Under the pieces are notes generated by a model that saw only the letters and a list, made by a program, of their open reading frames with translations, was not told where the DNA came from and ran no database searches. Below are positions 33,093 to 41,744 of a DNA stretch of 64,000 bases, piece after piece (within the stretch, counting starts at the first letter, position 1; each line of letters begins with the position of its first letter). A program made the position numbers and the translations under genes. Origin of the DNA: Pedobacter duraquae (GTDB lineage: Bacteria > Bacteroidota > Bacteroidia > Sphingobacteriales > Sphingobacteriaceae); NCBI RefSeq assembly GCF_004362245.1, contig NZ_SNWM01000005.1, positions 1-64,000 on the forward strand, written 5' to 3'.

Positions 33093-33773
33093 ATGGCAGC
33101 AAATGATGAATGGCGTAAACTCTATGCTGAAGCCTTTCGGAATAAGTTTTCTTTGGATTACGTAGCAAAATTCGAAAAGCTGCAACAGGAACATCTGGGA
33201 AAGGATACCTATAACGAGATGAAGTTTCATTGTAAGCATGTTGTATTGTTGATTTATCGAAACAATCAACAAGCCGAAGATGCATTTAGAATCAATTTAG
33301 AGATGCTGCGTGACACGCCAAACGATCATTATGGATATTGGAATGTTATAGGCATAGCCACCCGAGATAGTGCAGAGCTAAACAGAACGACCGAGATACG
33401 TCAGTTTGCAATGCGGTATTTAAAAAACAAGAATGACAACATTGCCAAACTTGAAGTCTTTCAATGGTATATTGACCACTTTGCTAATGATGAAAAATAC
33501 AGCGAGGAAGTTCTGGTTGATTTAGAGCCAGCGCTGGCTGCTGTTGTGCTCAATATGGATATTCAGATTGACAATACCTCATCATTCGCTACACGTGTAC
33601 ATTACCTATTGAAGGAAAATAGAAAAGCGATAAAAAGACTTGGTAATTTTCATAAAAAAAGAGAAAATGCTTCGGAAAAGCAACAACTACAAAACATTGA
33701 GAGGTATATGAAAAGGGAATCTATTGGATGGTATCGCAGGAATCTTTTCACGGGCTGTCAGCGGCCAATTTGA
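33093..33773 (+). CDS. Hypothetical all-helical protein
   Basis: I do not recognise this 226-residue protein. It has no signal peptide or membrane segment. The sequence predicts as almost all helical, with TPR-like spacing of aromatic and small residues (AEDAFRINLEMLRDTPNDHYGYW, AKLEVFQWYIDHFANDEKYSEEV), and a basic C-terminus (KENRKAIKRLGNFHKKREN). No neighbour gives a clue. The 175 nt after it hold no gene. Confidence 0.5.
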   Translation: MAANDEWRKLYAEAFRNKFSLDYVAKFEKLQQEHLGKDTYNEMKFHCKHVVLLIYRNNQQAEDAFRINLEMLRDTPNDHYGYWNVIGIATRDSAELNRTTEIRQFAMRYLKNKNDNIAKLEVFQWYIDHFANDEKYSEEVLVDLEPALAAVVLNMDIQIDNTSSFATRVHYLLKENRKAIKRLGNFHKKRENASEKQQLQNIERYMKRESIGWYRRNLFTGCQRPI

Positions 33774-33948
33774 TTTTACTGGCCTTTAGTTATAATCTCG
33801 TTAACAAATCAATACTTAGGGTTTAAACGATTCTATTTGCCTGTTCAACGAAATGAAGGTCTGGCCTTTAAGAACAAATCGTAGTTTTAATCAAGCAAGA
33901 AATTGAAAGCACTTTATCTCGCGCCTAATCAGCAATAACTGCACAATT

Positions 33949-34347
33949 ATGATCATTAAAGGAATTATATCTAAGACCAGTCCTTATTCTGTTAAAGAAA
34001 CTGTAGACAGACTTGTGGTAATGCTCACTTTGCACGACATAAAAATTTACGCTAGAATTGACCAGCAGGAAGAGTTGCAGAGCTCTCAAATTGCAGCACT
34101 GCCGATGGAATATCTTTTGTTCGGCAGCCCCAAACATAGCGGGCCACTCATGGTTGAAAATCCACTTATAGCCATAGACCTGCCAATGAAAATTATAGTC
34201 TGGCAATCGGATGATAACGAAGTGTTCGTCACCTACAACGATGCGGCTTACCTCAGCGAGCGGTTTGGACTACATGAAGATTTAACAAGCTACTTAAGCA
34301 TACACCACCTGTTGCTTGAACAAATGACAGCATCCAGTCCTAATTGA
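33949..34347 (+). CDS. DUF302-domain protein
   Basis: This 132-residue protein has the DUF302 fold. The start SVKETVDRLVVMLTLHDIKIYARIDQ, the middle YLLFGSPKHSGPLMV and the ending LIAIDLPMKIIVWQ with VFVTYNDAAYLSERFGL follow the domain from end to end. No signal peptide is present. DUF302 proteins are widespread and lack a defined activity. It converges on the yiaA-like gene. Confidence 0.82.
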   Translation: MIIKGIISKTSPYSVKETVDRLVVMLTLHDIKIYARIDQQEELQSSQIAALPMEYLLFGSPKHSGPLMVENPLIAIDLPMKIIVWQSDDNEVFVTYNDAAYLSERFGLHEDLTSYLSIHHLLLEQMTASSPN

Positions 34348-34427
34348 TTCAATATCCGCGTTAATTTACGTCATGATAATTTACTGCGGATCTCCTGTAC
34401 AATGGCAAAATCACCTGCGTCAATAAA

Positions 34428-34460
34428 CCCCGCAGCTCCCTATCTGGGAAGTCTGCGGGG
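34428..34460 (-). terminator. Terminator of the yiaA-like gene
   Basis: CCCCGCAG and CTGCGGGG form a perfect 8-bp stem with an extra CTCCC/GGGAA pairing inside. On the minus strand it follows the stop codon and is trailed by TTTATT. Confidence 0.7.
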
Positions 34461-34474
34461 TGGCAACCGCTACG

Positions 34475-34942
34475 TTACAGTTCTTTATCCTCGTACATCT
34501 TAGCGTCGCGGGTGTTCTTTTGTACAGCAATAGCAGAAAACATACTTAGGCAGAATGCCATGGCATAAAATCCTTTTTCACTTAAGGTGAGGTCAGCATT
34601 CCACAGACCAACCGTTAGCAGTACCATTGCTGCTATTGTGGCAAACCAACTCAGACCATAATACAGATCGGTAACGGCAAGTTTCTCTGCCCTGTCTCTC
34701 ACACTTTTTTGTACAGAGATCACCGCGAATAAGCCGAATAATAAAATGGTGAAATAATAGCCCTTTTCGTTCAGCTCCATGGTTGCATTCCACAAACCAA
34801 TACAATAGCCCACGGCTCCTGTTAATAAGGCAAACCAGGATGCGCCGATAAATGCGGCAGTTGGTTTAAAAGGATTTTTAACGTTTTCTTCGTGTTTTAC
34901 GTTAGATGAATTTTCTTCAGTTCTTTGATTTAGCGGTTCCAT
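34475..34942 (-). CDS. YiaA/YiaB-family inner membrane protein
   Basis: This 155-residue protein contains two copies of the YiaAB two-helix unit. Each has a pair of membrane helices (AAFIGASWFALLTGAVGYCIG with YYFTILLFGLFAVISVQ, and LSWFATIAAMVLLTVGLW with FYAMAFCLSMFSAIAVQ), and each unit ends in VQKxxRD. The first 27 residues are polar and charged. The family is a small membrane protein of unknown role. The tandem duplicate is the usual YiaA architecture. Confidence 0.85.
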   Translation of the reverse strand: MEPLNQRTEENSSNVKHEENVKNPFKPTAAFIGASWFALLTGAVGYCIGLWNATMELNEKGYYFTILLFGLFAVISVQKSVRDRAEKLAVTDLYYGLSWFATIAAMVLLTVGLWNADLTLSEKGFYAMAFCLSMFSAIAVQKNTRDAKMYEDKEL

Positions 34943-35060
34943 ATTATTTTGTTTTTGATTAATATGAAAGCTAAGGTCGGATGTAAAATCTATCCGCTAA
35001 AGACAGAATTCGAAAATAACTGACGATATAATTCTGTATTTATTGTACTTTCATATCCAT

Positions 35061-36557
35061 ATGGATTCAATTCTGGAATTACTCAATTTACTTAATAAGT
35101 CCGATAAAAAGCTTTTCAAGCAGTATCTGGGGCATAAAAACAAAAGGAATGATGTCAAGAATTTGCAGTTACTGGATTTGATAGAAACTGACGATACCAA
35201 TGGGTTAAATAGCCTCTACGATCCGGAAAAAAATAATGATGCCTATTATGCTTTACGTAAAAGGTTGCAGGATAATTTGCTGTTGTTCTTATCGCAGAAA
35301 ACCTTTGAGAGCAGTCTTTCTGACACCTATGATGCGCTGAGGCTGGTAGTAGTAGGTCGGTTTTTATTGGAAAATCATGTAATCAAGACCGCTTTTAAAT
35401 GTTTGGATAAGGCTGAACGCCTGGCTCAACATTTGGATCAATTTAATTTATTGAACGAGCTTCTGTTGTTGAAAATACAGTATGCACATCTGCCGGAAGC
35501 GGAAGACTTTGACAACCTGACTATGCGCTTTCTGAAAAACCAGTCTGACATGCAGCGTGAAGCCAAGCTCAATATGGCCTATGCCTTTTTAAGAAAAGAG
35601 CTCCAGGAGATACACCTCAAAGGGAAGATTGTTAATCTGACAAGCTTAATCCTGATCACAATCCGGAAATACAAAATTTCTGAACAGGACCTGATGACCT
35701 ACAAATCCATCTATCAAATTCTTTTCATTGCCAATGAATATGCCGCGATACAACAGAATTACGGATTGATAGAGCGGTATGTAAACCGAACCAATCAATT
35801 TATGAAAGATCAGGTCGTTAAGCAGGCTTATCTTTTTCACCACATTTCTATCTTATATTTTTTGGCAAACTTCCATTTGCGCCGAAGGGATTTTAGCAGG
35901 AGTAATGACTATCTGAAGGAAATGATGGCTTTAATGGAGACGGATAGTCGTTACCACGCATTGTTTTGTTTACGTCACCAGTTACTCGCCGGACTCAACT
36001 TGTTTTTTACTGGCTTTGCCAGCGAAGCAATTACCTTGTTACAGGAAGCGCTCTCCAAGGCAAAAAACACCGCTAAGCCTGAAGATATCGAAGATTTACG
36101 AATATGCCTGACCATGTTTCTAGCGCTGTGTGATGATAGAAGGAGTTTGAAACAGCTGATCCTGCTCACGCGTACTGATGCCTGGTATGAGAAAAAACTG
36201 GGTATGTTGTGGACGATCAGGAAGAATCTGATGGAGATTTTGATTCATGCACAGTTCTCTAACATCGATCTTGCCATGTCGCGACTGGATAGCTTTCGTA
36301 GGCGATATAAAAAATATCTTTTGAAAACCTCGGAAGAACGGGTCTTAGCATACCTCGGCCTGGCAGAAAAATATCTTTTACACCCAGAAGTAGCTTTTGA
36401 AGCGCCTTACCGGACGAACGTATTAAAACAGTTAGACACCGTAGCGAACAGCGATATTTTTACTTTGGGTTTTATCGCCTGGTTAATCGCACGCTGGGAA
36501 AAGAAAACAGCCTATGATATCGTTTTAACACTTGTTCAAGACAACGTTGTTGTGTAG
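35061..36557 (+). CDS. Hypothetical helical-repeat protein
   Basis: This protein of 498 residues is rich in Leu and predicted helical throughout, without signal peptide or membrane helices. The start DSILELLNLLNKSDKKLFKQYL is followed by repeated helix pairs of TPR-like character (FKCLDKAERLAQHLDQFNLLNELLLL, EAITLLQEALSKAKNT, LAMSRLDSFRRRYKK). I cannot name a family beyond that. ATG 35061 is preferred to TTG 35043. The 130-nt gap after it holds no gene. Scaffold or regulatory roles are possible but unsupported. Confidence 0.55.
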   Translation: MDSILELLNLLNKSDKKLFKQYLGHKNKRNDVKNLQLLDLIETDDTNGLNSLYDPEKNNDAYYALRKRLQDNLLLFLSQKTFESSLSDTYDALRLVVVGRFLLENHVIKTAFKCLDKAERLAQHLDQFNLLNELLLLKIQYAHLPEAEDFDNLTMRFLKNQSDMQREAKLNMAYAFLRKELQEIHLKGKIVNLTSLILITIRKYKISEQDLMTYKSIYQILFIANEYAAIQQNYGLIERYVNRTNQFMKDQVVKQAYLFHHISILYFLANFHLRRRDFSRSNDYLKEMMALMETDSRYHALFCLRHQLLAGLNLFFTGFASEAITLLQEALSKAKNTAKPEDIEDLRICLTMFLALCDDRRSLKQLILLTRTDAWYEKKLGMLWTIRKNLMEILIHAQFSNIDLAMSRLDSFRRRYKKYLLKTSEERVLAYLGLAEKYLLHPEVAFEAPYRTNVLKQLDTVANSDIFTLGFIAWLIARWEKKTAYDIVLTLVQDNVVV

Positions 36558-36687
36558 CGACAGGTAGCCTGTTCCCAATCTAACACTTTAGAAAATGTGC
36601 TTGAGCGAAGGGGAATTTGCAGTTCAAATGCGCTAAATCGCCGTTTTATTTTTATTATTATAGTACTTTAGGAAACGTCTCAAATTT

Positions 36688-37617
36688 ATGAAGCCAGATT
36701 CACAAAATGTTACCGACTATACCAATAACAACACCATCTTCATGGTATGGAACTTTAAGGACAACCTACAGGTAGATGATGTCTTTAAACGACTGTGTAG
36801 TCTAATCATCAACCTCAATAACTCGGCTAACGTGCGCTTTCCCGTCTCACGCGCAAGCTGCGTAATGGGCATCGGATATGATGCCTGGCTACGACTTCAA
36901 CTTCCGCAACCCTTGCCAAAGGAGCTGGTTAATTTCGCGCCAATAATAGGCGAGAAACATACTGCAGTTGCCTCTAAAGGAGACTTACATTTTCACATTC
37001 GTTCAGATGCTCCGAGTTGGTGTTACGATATCGCATCAGCGATTACAGACCTGCTATCATCGGTTGCAGATAGTGTAGATGAAGTTCATGGGTTCAGATA
37101 CTGGGACAGCCGTTCTATTTTAGGATTTGTTGACGGAACGGAAAATCCGCATGGGCAGGATCGGGAATTATTCAGTCTCATTGGTGCAGAAGATCCTGAA
37201 TATGCTGGCGGCAGCTACTTGTTTGTTCAGAAGTATCTGCACAACTTAACGGCCTGGAAAAATCTATCTACTGAACAGCAAGAAAAAGTAATCGGAAGAT
37301 ACAAGGCTAACGATATCGAAATGGCTGATGATGTGAAACCCGCCAATTCCCATATTGCGCTAGCCAACGTAGGTGATGATTTTAAAATAGTGAGAGACAA
37401 CATGCCTTTTGGCAATATGTCGACCAACGAAATGGGGACCTATTTTATAGCTTATGCGAGTACATTTACTACTGTAAATAAAATGCTCAGCAATATGTTT
37501 ATCGGATCTCCTATTGGGAATTATGACCGGATACTAGACTTCAGTACTGCAACAACGGGAGCTTTGTTTTTCGTGCCTACATTCGATATGATAGATGCTT
37601 TTTCATCGGATGATTAA
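36688..37617 (+). CDS. DyP-type heme peroxidase
   Basis: This is a 309-residue dye-decolorizing peroxidase. The family motif GxxDG is LGFVDGTENP, with Asp149 as distal acid. The proximal heme ligand is His222 in KPANSHIALANV, and distal Arg236 is in FKIVRDNMPFG. No Tat signal is present, so it is cytoplasmic or carried inside an encapsulin, but no encapsulin gene is nearby. It resembles YfeX-like members in length. The substrate is unknown. Its stop overlaps the stop of the converging LytTR gene by 4 nt. Confidence 0.93.
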   Translation: MKPDSQNVTDYTNNNTIFMVWNFKDNLQVDDVFKRLCSLIINLNNSANVRFPVSRASCVMGIGYDAWLRLQLPQPLPKELVNFAPIIGEKHTAVASKGDLHFHIRSDAPSWCYDIASAITDLLSSVADSVDEVHGFRYWDSRSILGFVDGTENPHGQDRELFSLIGAEDPEYAGGSYLFVQKYLHNLTAWKNLSTEQQEKVIGRYKANDIEMADDVKPANSHIALANVGDDFKIVRDNMPFGNMSTNEMGTYFIAYASTFTTVNKMLSNMFIGSPIGNYDRILDFSTATTGALFFVPTFDMIDAFSSDD

Positions 37618-38327
37618 TTCTTTAATCCCAAATGAAGACGTACCTTATCTTTGAACGACTCGCCCACAGGCAGGTATTCCTTATTTACGATAATCCGACC
37701 CTTCTCGATAAAATCAATCTGATCAATGTTGACAATATAAGATTTGTGTATGCGCAGGAAGCTGGACGGCAACATCCCTTCCATATTCTTCATGCGCTCT
37801 AATGATAATATTTTCCCTGTAGGGGTATGTATGGTAATATAATCGCCTAATCCTTCAATGTATTGGATAGATGCAAGTAACACCTTTTGAACGCGGTACT
37901 CTGTTTTTATAAAAATGTAAGCTGGCGATGGATTCCGATCTGGAGCCAACGATACCCGGGAAGCACTTATCCGCAGTCTAACTTTATTGATGGAGACTAG
38001 AAACCGCTCAAAAGTAACGGGTTTAAGTAAGTAGTCGGCCACATCATGCTCATAACCTTCAATTGCATATTCAGTATATGCAGTAGTTATAATGACATGA
38101 ATTGGTGCATGCTTAATGATTTTTACCAATTCCATTCCTGTGAGCTCTGGCATCTGTATATCCAGAAATAGGAGATCAACCTGATGCTGTCCGATATATT
38201 CCAGAGCCTCCATTGCTGAGGTACTTTTAAAACTGAGCTCAAGACCAGGGGTTTTAACAATGTAATCGCCCAAAAGCTTCACTGCCGGAAATTCATCATC
38301 AACAACAACACACTTCAACATATTCAT
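37614..38327 (-). CDS. LytTR-family response regulator
   Basis: This 237-residue regulator pairs with the adjacent histidine kinase. The receiver domain has the acidic pocket CVVVDDE, the phospho-acceptor Asp56 in LLFLDIQMPELTG, and the Lys of LLKPVTFERF. The C-terminal LytTR DNA-binding domain runs from YIFIKTEYRVQKVLL to the end, with RIHKSYIVNIDQIDFIEKGRIIV. LytTR regulators bind paired direct repeats. It is 12 nt downstream of the kinase, so the two are one transcript. The divergent receptor gene at 39501 is the nearest candidate target. Confidence 0.92.
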   Translation of the reverse strand: MNMLKCVVVDDEFPAVKLLGDYIVKTPGLELSFKSTSAMEALEYIGQHQVDLLFLDIQMPELTGMELVKIIKHAPIHVIITTAYTEYAIEGYEHDVADYLLKPVTFERFLVSINKVRLRISASRVSLAPDRNPSPAYIFIKTEYRVQKVLLASIQYIEGLGDYITIHTPTGKILSLERMKNMEGMLPSSFLRIHKSYIVNIDQIDFIEKGRIIVNKEYLPVGESFKDKVRLHLGLKN

Positions 38328-38339
38328 AGGAGATTGTTT

Positions 38340-39362
38340 TTATAGCTGCCGATAAATGCCCAGCGTTAAATTTACAGTAAATTTATCTTGATGCTGCGAG
38401 ATCGTTAAATTGTGATTATCGGGGTACAGCAATGCCAGTCGCTTGCGCACGTTATCAATCCCAATGCCGCCAGTTAAATCTTTTCTTTTAACACGCACCT
38501 CATTGGTGCAATTCAAAAGGATTTGATTGCTTGCAGTAGTGCTAATGGTAATTGTTAGCCATTCGCGCTCCGAAGAGATGTTCCCGTGTTTGAAAGCATT
38601 TTCTACAAAAGGAATTAATAACAATGGGGGCAACTGAGCTGGTAATCCATCGTTTGTATAGTTAAACTTAATTTTGCTCGGTGCCTCAAAACGCAATTGC
38701 TCCAATGCGATATATTGTTCAATGTAATGAACTTCTTTTTCGAGCGTACTCATGTCTTTGTCATCATAAATCATGTAACGCAGCAAATCTGATAATCCCG
38801 ATATTGCCGGCAATGATTGTGCGGAATTGTGATAAACCATGGAGTAAATGTTATTGAGATTGTTAAAAAGAAAATGTGGATTGATTTGTGAGCGTAGGAA
38901 AGAGAGGGATGCCAGTCGGTTTTCGAGCGCAAGGTCACGTTCCTGCAATTCTTTAAATTGTGCATACTGCACAAAATAGAATACCATCGCGAAGATGCAA
39001 TAGAAAGCATTATATAACACCTCTGTTCTAAAAAACCTGGAGATCCGCAAATGATCTGCTGATAACCACTGCGTACCCCAATAACTCATGGTGAAGCACG
39101 TGATAAAGGCCACAACAAGAATACATATTAGGGAAATATACCTGCGTCGGGGATAAAAACAATACAGCGCATAATAGGTGCTTAACGTAAACAGGAAGGA
39201 CATTAAAATATCTGTCAGCAAGCTCATCAATCGCTGATCATAGCTGCGTTCATCAATATAGCTAAACTTTCCGTAATAAAGATCTGGTAGGTGCCCGCCA
39301 AGGTGTACCATAGCATAGAACACCAGGAAAACAATCGCCAATATTCCTGTCTTTACCTTCAT
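38340..39362 (-). CDS. LytS-type sensor histidine kinase
   Basis: This 340-residue membrane kinase has about four N-terminal membrane helices (GILAIVFLVFYAMVHLGG, LLTDILMSFLFTLSTYYALY, YISLICILVVAFITCFTM, LYNAFYCIFAMVFYFVQ) with no large periplasmic sensor. The His_kinase signature follows: His163 in LRSQINPHFLFNNLNNI. The ATPase domain has LPPLLLIPFVENAFKHGN (N-box) and GGIGIDNVRKRLALLYP (G-box). The signal is unknown and probably sensed within or at the membrane. Confidence 0.92.
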   Translation of the reverse strand: MKVKTGILAIVFLVFYAMVHLGGHLPDLYYGKFSYIDERSYDQRLMSLLTDILMSFLFTLSTYYALYCFYPRRRYISLICILVVAFITCFTMSYWGTQWLSADHLRISRFFRTEVLYNAFYCIFAMVFYFVQYAQFKELQERDLALENRLASLSFLRSQINPHFLFNNLNNIYSMVYHNSAQSLPAISGLSDLLRYMIYDDKDMSTLEKEVHYIEQYIALEQLRFEAPSKIKFNYTNDGLPAQLPPLLLIPFVENAFKHGNISSEREWLTITISTTASNQILLNCTNEVRVKRKDLTGGIGIDNVRKRLALLYPDNHNLTISQHQDKFTVNLTLGIYRQL

Positions 39363-39473
39363 TCCTCAAACCTAGCTTAATTTGTAAAAAATACACCCCG
39401 AATATTATCGTGTTTATCGAGATGTTTTCCTTGTTTAACGATTGTGCTCTTCGAAGCAGATCGTCAAAAGTAG

Positions 39474-39497
39474 TTTAGCTTCAGTTAATTAGCTAAA
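39474..39497. promoter_or_regulatory. Inverted repeat directly upstream of the first receptor gene
   Basis: TTTAGCT (39474-39480) and AGCTAAA (39491-39497) are perfect inverted copies, spaced by TCAGTTAATT, and end 3 nt before the ATG. The spacer holds TCAGTTAAT, which fits the LytTR half-site consensus. The position suits an operator. Confidence 0.4.
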
Positions 39498-39500
39498 GAT

Positions 39501-41729
39501 ATGAGAAAATACTTTTTTATCCTTCTCGTCCTGGGGTTTACATCCGCCAATGCACAAGAAAGGGAACAAAAAACAGACACAGTAAAAAAAGACTCGCTCA
39601 TCAGTTTACACTTCCTGGACGAAGTGAAGGTCAGCACCAGGAAAAAAATAATTGAGCGGAAGGTTGACCGGACAATCATTAATATTGCGCAACTCGCAAA
39701 TGTGGCTGGAATTGATGTGCTGGACTTACTTGGCAAATTACCAGGACTACGTGTTACGGACGATGGCAATATTAATCTGATGGGGAAGGGTGTAACCGTG
39801 TATGTGGACGGTAAGCTAACCTATTTGTCGGGCAACGACCTGGCCGCCTATCTGAAATCAATGCCTGTCGATTTGCTCGATAAGATCGAGCTGATGCCCA
39901 ATCCTTCGGCGAAGTATGATGCGGCGGGCAGCGGAGGCGTTGTCAACATCATCACTAAGAAAAACAAACAGGAAGGGTACAATATCGGTGCGGCAGCAAA
40001 TCTTGGTAAAGGCTTTTACCGCAAGGCCAATGGCTCCGTAAATATGAATTATCGGCAGGGAAAGTTTAACTTTTTTGGGAACGCTGGGGTGGGGGCTCCA
40101 AAAGACTTTGAAAATTCATCATCAACAAGGCGATTCTTGACTTCGCAGGGGTTCCCCATATCAACACTCAGTCAGGAAAATGAGATTACTTACACCAGAT
40201 ACAATAGCAATTTGAAATTGGGAGCAGACTACTACCTCAACACAAAAACAACAATGGGTATAATTATGAATGCTGCCAATAATACTGTTGAAGAAAGAGG
40301 TCACAACACAAATCTGCGCTTCAGTCGATTTATTTATCCAGATTCATCAGTAATTTCTATTAATAACGTGAACAATAGATTTCGAAACAAACTCCTTAAC
40401 CTAAACATAACCCATCAGTTTGACTCCTTGGGATCAGAGCTTAGCGTCGACATGGATTATGGTAAATATCGCACTCAGATTGACCAGGTATTTAGCAACA
40501 GCACATTTTCTGACATTGGACTACCCACTAATAATACCAGGATCTCTGGAATGCTACCCCGTGATATCACCATCTATTCTGCGAAAGCAGATTTTTCATA
40601 CCCATCAAAAAAAGGAATTGCTTTCAATTCCGGCATTAAAATAAGCAAGGTCGCTACGGATAACAAAGCGGAATATTTCAAGGGCAAGATAGGCGGGGAG
40701 CAGCCAGATTCTGAACGATCTAATCACTTCCGATATCATGAAATCATCAGCGCAGCTTATATGGAAGGCTACCAGGAACTGGGAGAATTTGCCTTTAAAG
40801 TAGGGTTAAGAATTGAGGATACGCAAGCTAATGGACATCAGCTAGGGAACAGTATAATGCCAGATTCTACGTTCAACAGAAAATACGCGAATCTTTTCCC
40901 CTCCCTGTTTATTTCCTTTAAGCCCGATAAGGAAAATAAACACCAGTTTTTCTTAAACTTTGGACGCCGGATCGGCCGACCAGGATATGATAAATTAAAT
41001 CCATTTTTAACTTTAGTGCAGCGCTACAACCATGTGTCCGGAAATCCCTTCCTGCAACCTGATTTTACCAATAACTTTGAACTCAGCCATGTGTTTAAAG
41101 AACAATTAAATACAGTAGCATACTATTCAGATTTGTCAAACATTAGTGGTCAGGTTATCAGGACTTATGGAGATGTATATGTCCAGCGACCAGAGAATAC
41201 AGGAAGCCTGCAAATCACAGGACTCATGATCACCTATAATAAGGACATCTTCAAATGGTGGAACGCTGATCTTTCAGTTAATCCTGAACGGATTCACATG
41301 AATGTGCTGTTGGATAGTAAACGCGTAGACACGACATACTATGCACATTCACTTAATTGGTTTAACAGGCTTACAATTGGTAAAAATTGTACTGCAGAAT
41401 TGGTCTTAAATTGGGGTGGCAGAACCTTTTCGGGACAAAATACCACCAAAGGTATCGCAGCGTTACGTGCCGGCATTAGGAAACAATTTTTTAAAGGTAA
41501 AGCCACGATCGGTGTAAGTGCCAGCGACCTCTTTTATTCGGCCATAACTCAGGGACAGGTAATCAATGTTGCCGGATCTGACGGCATCTATAGAAATCGT
41601 AAAGATAGTCGCACTGTGATGCTTTCATTAAGCTATAAAATGAGTAGAAATGCTAAAGATACCAAGCGGCCAAGAGACCGGAATGGAGCCCGGGATGAAC
41701 AAAACCGGGTCCAGACAAGTCCGTATTGA
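39501..41729 (+). CDS. TonB-dependent outer-membrane receptor (outer membrane beta-barrel family), no N-terminal regulatory domain
   Basis: This 742-residue receptor has the signal peptide RKYFFILLVLGFTSANA. It goes almost straight into the plug domain, lacking both the carboxypeptidase-like and STN domains. The plug shows RTIINIAQLANVAGIDVLDLLGKLPG and VYVDGKLTYLSGNDLAAYLKSM, then PNPSAKYDAAGSGGVVNIITKK. The barrel follows with alternating aromatic strands and ends with Arg/Lys-rich residues. It is paralogous to the receptor at 41745-44543, and the genes face tail to tail. The divergent LytS/LytTR genes suggest regulation by that system. The transported ligand is unknown. Confidence 0.88.
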   Translation: MRKYFFILLVLGFTSANAQEREQKTDTVKKDSLISLHFLDEVKVSTRKKIIERKVDRTIINIAQLANVAGIDVLDLLGKLPGLRVTDDGNINLMGKGVTVYVDGKLTYLSGNDLAAYLKSMPVDLLDKIELMPNPSAKYDAAGSGGVVNIITKKNKQEGYNIGAAANLGKGFYRKANGSVNMNYRQGKFNFFGNAGVGAPKDFENSSSTRRFLTSQGFPISTLSQENEITYTRYNSNLKLGADYYLNTKTTMGIIMNAANNTVEERGHNTNLRFSRFIYPDSSVISINNVNNRFRNKLLNLNITHQFDSLGSELSVDMDYGKYRTQIDQVFSNSTFSDIGLPTNNTRISGMLPRDITIYSAKADFSYPSKKGIAFNSGIKISKVATDNKAEYFKGKIGGEQPDSERSNHFRYHEIISAAYMEGYQELGEFAFKVGLRIEDTQANGHQLGNSIMPDSTFNRKYANLFPSLFISFKPDKENKHQFFLNFGRRIGRPGYDKLNPFLTLVQRYNHVSGNPFLQPDFTNNFELSHVFKEQLNTVAYYSDLSNISGQVIRTYGDVYVQRPENTGSLQITGLMITYNKDIFKWWNADLSVNPERIHMNVLLDSKRVDTTYYAHSLNWFNRLTIGKNCTAELVLNWGGRTFSGQNTTKGIAALRAGIRKQFFKGKATIGVSASDLFYSAITQGQVINVAGSDGIYRNRKDSRTVMLSLSYKMSRNAKDTKRPRDRNGARDEQNRVQTSPY

Positions 41730-41744
41730 CGCTTAATTGTGTGG

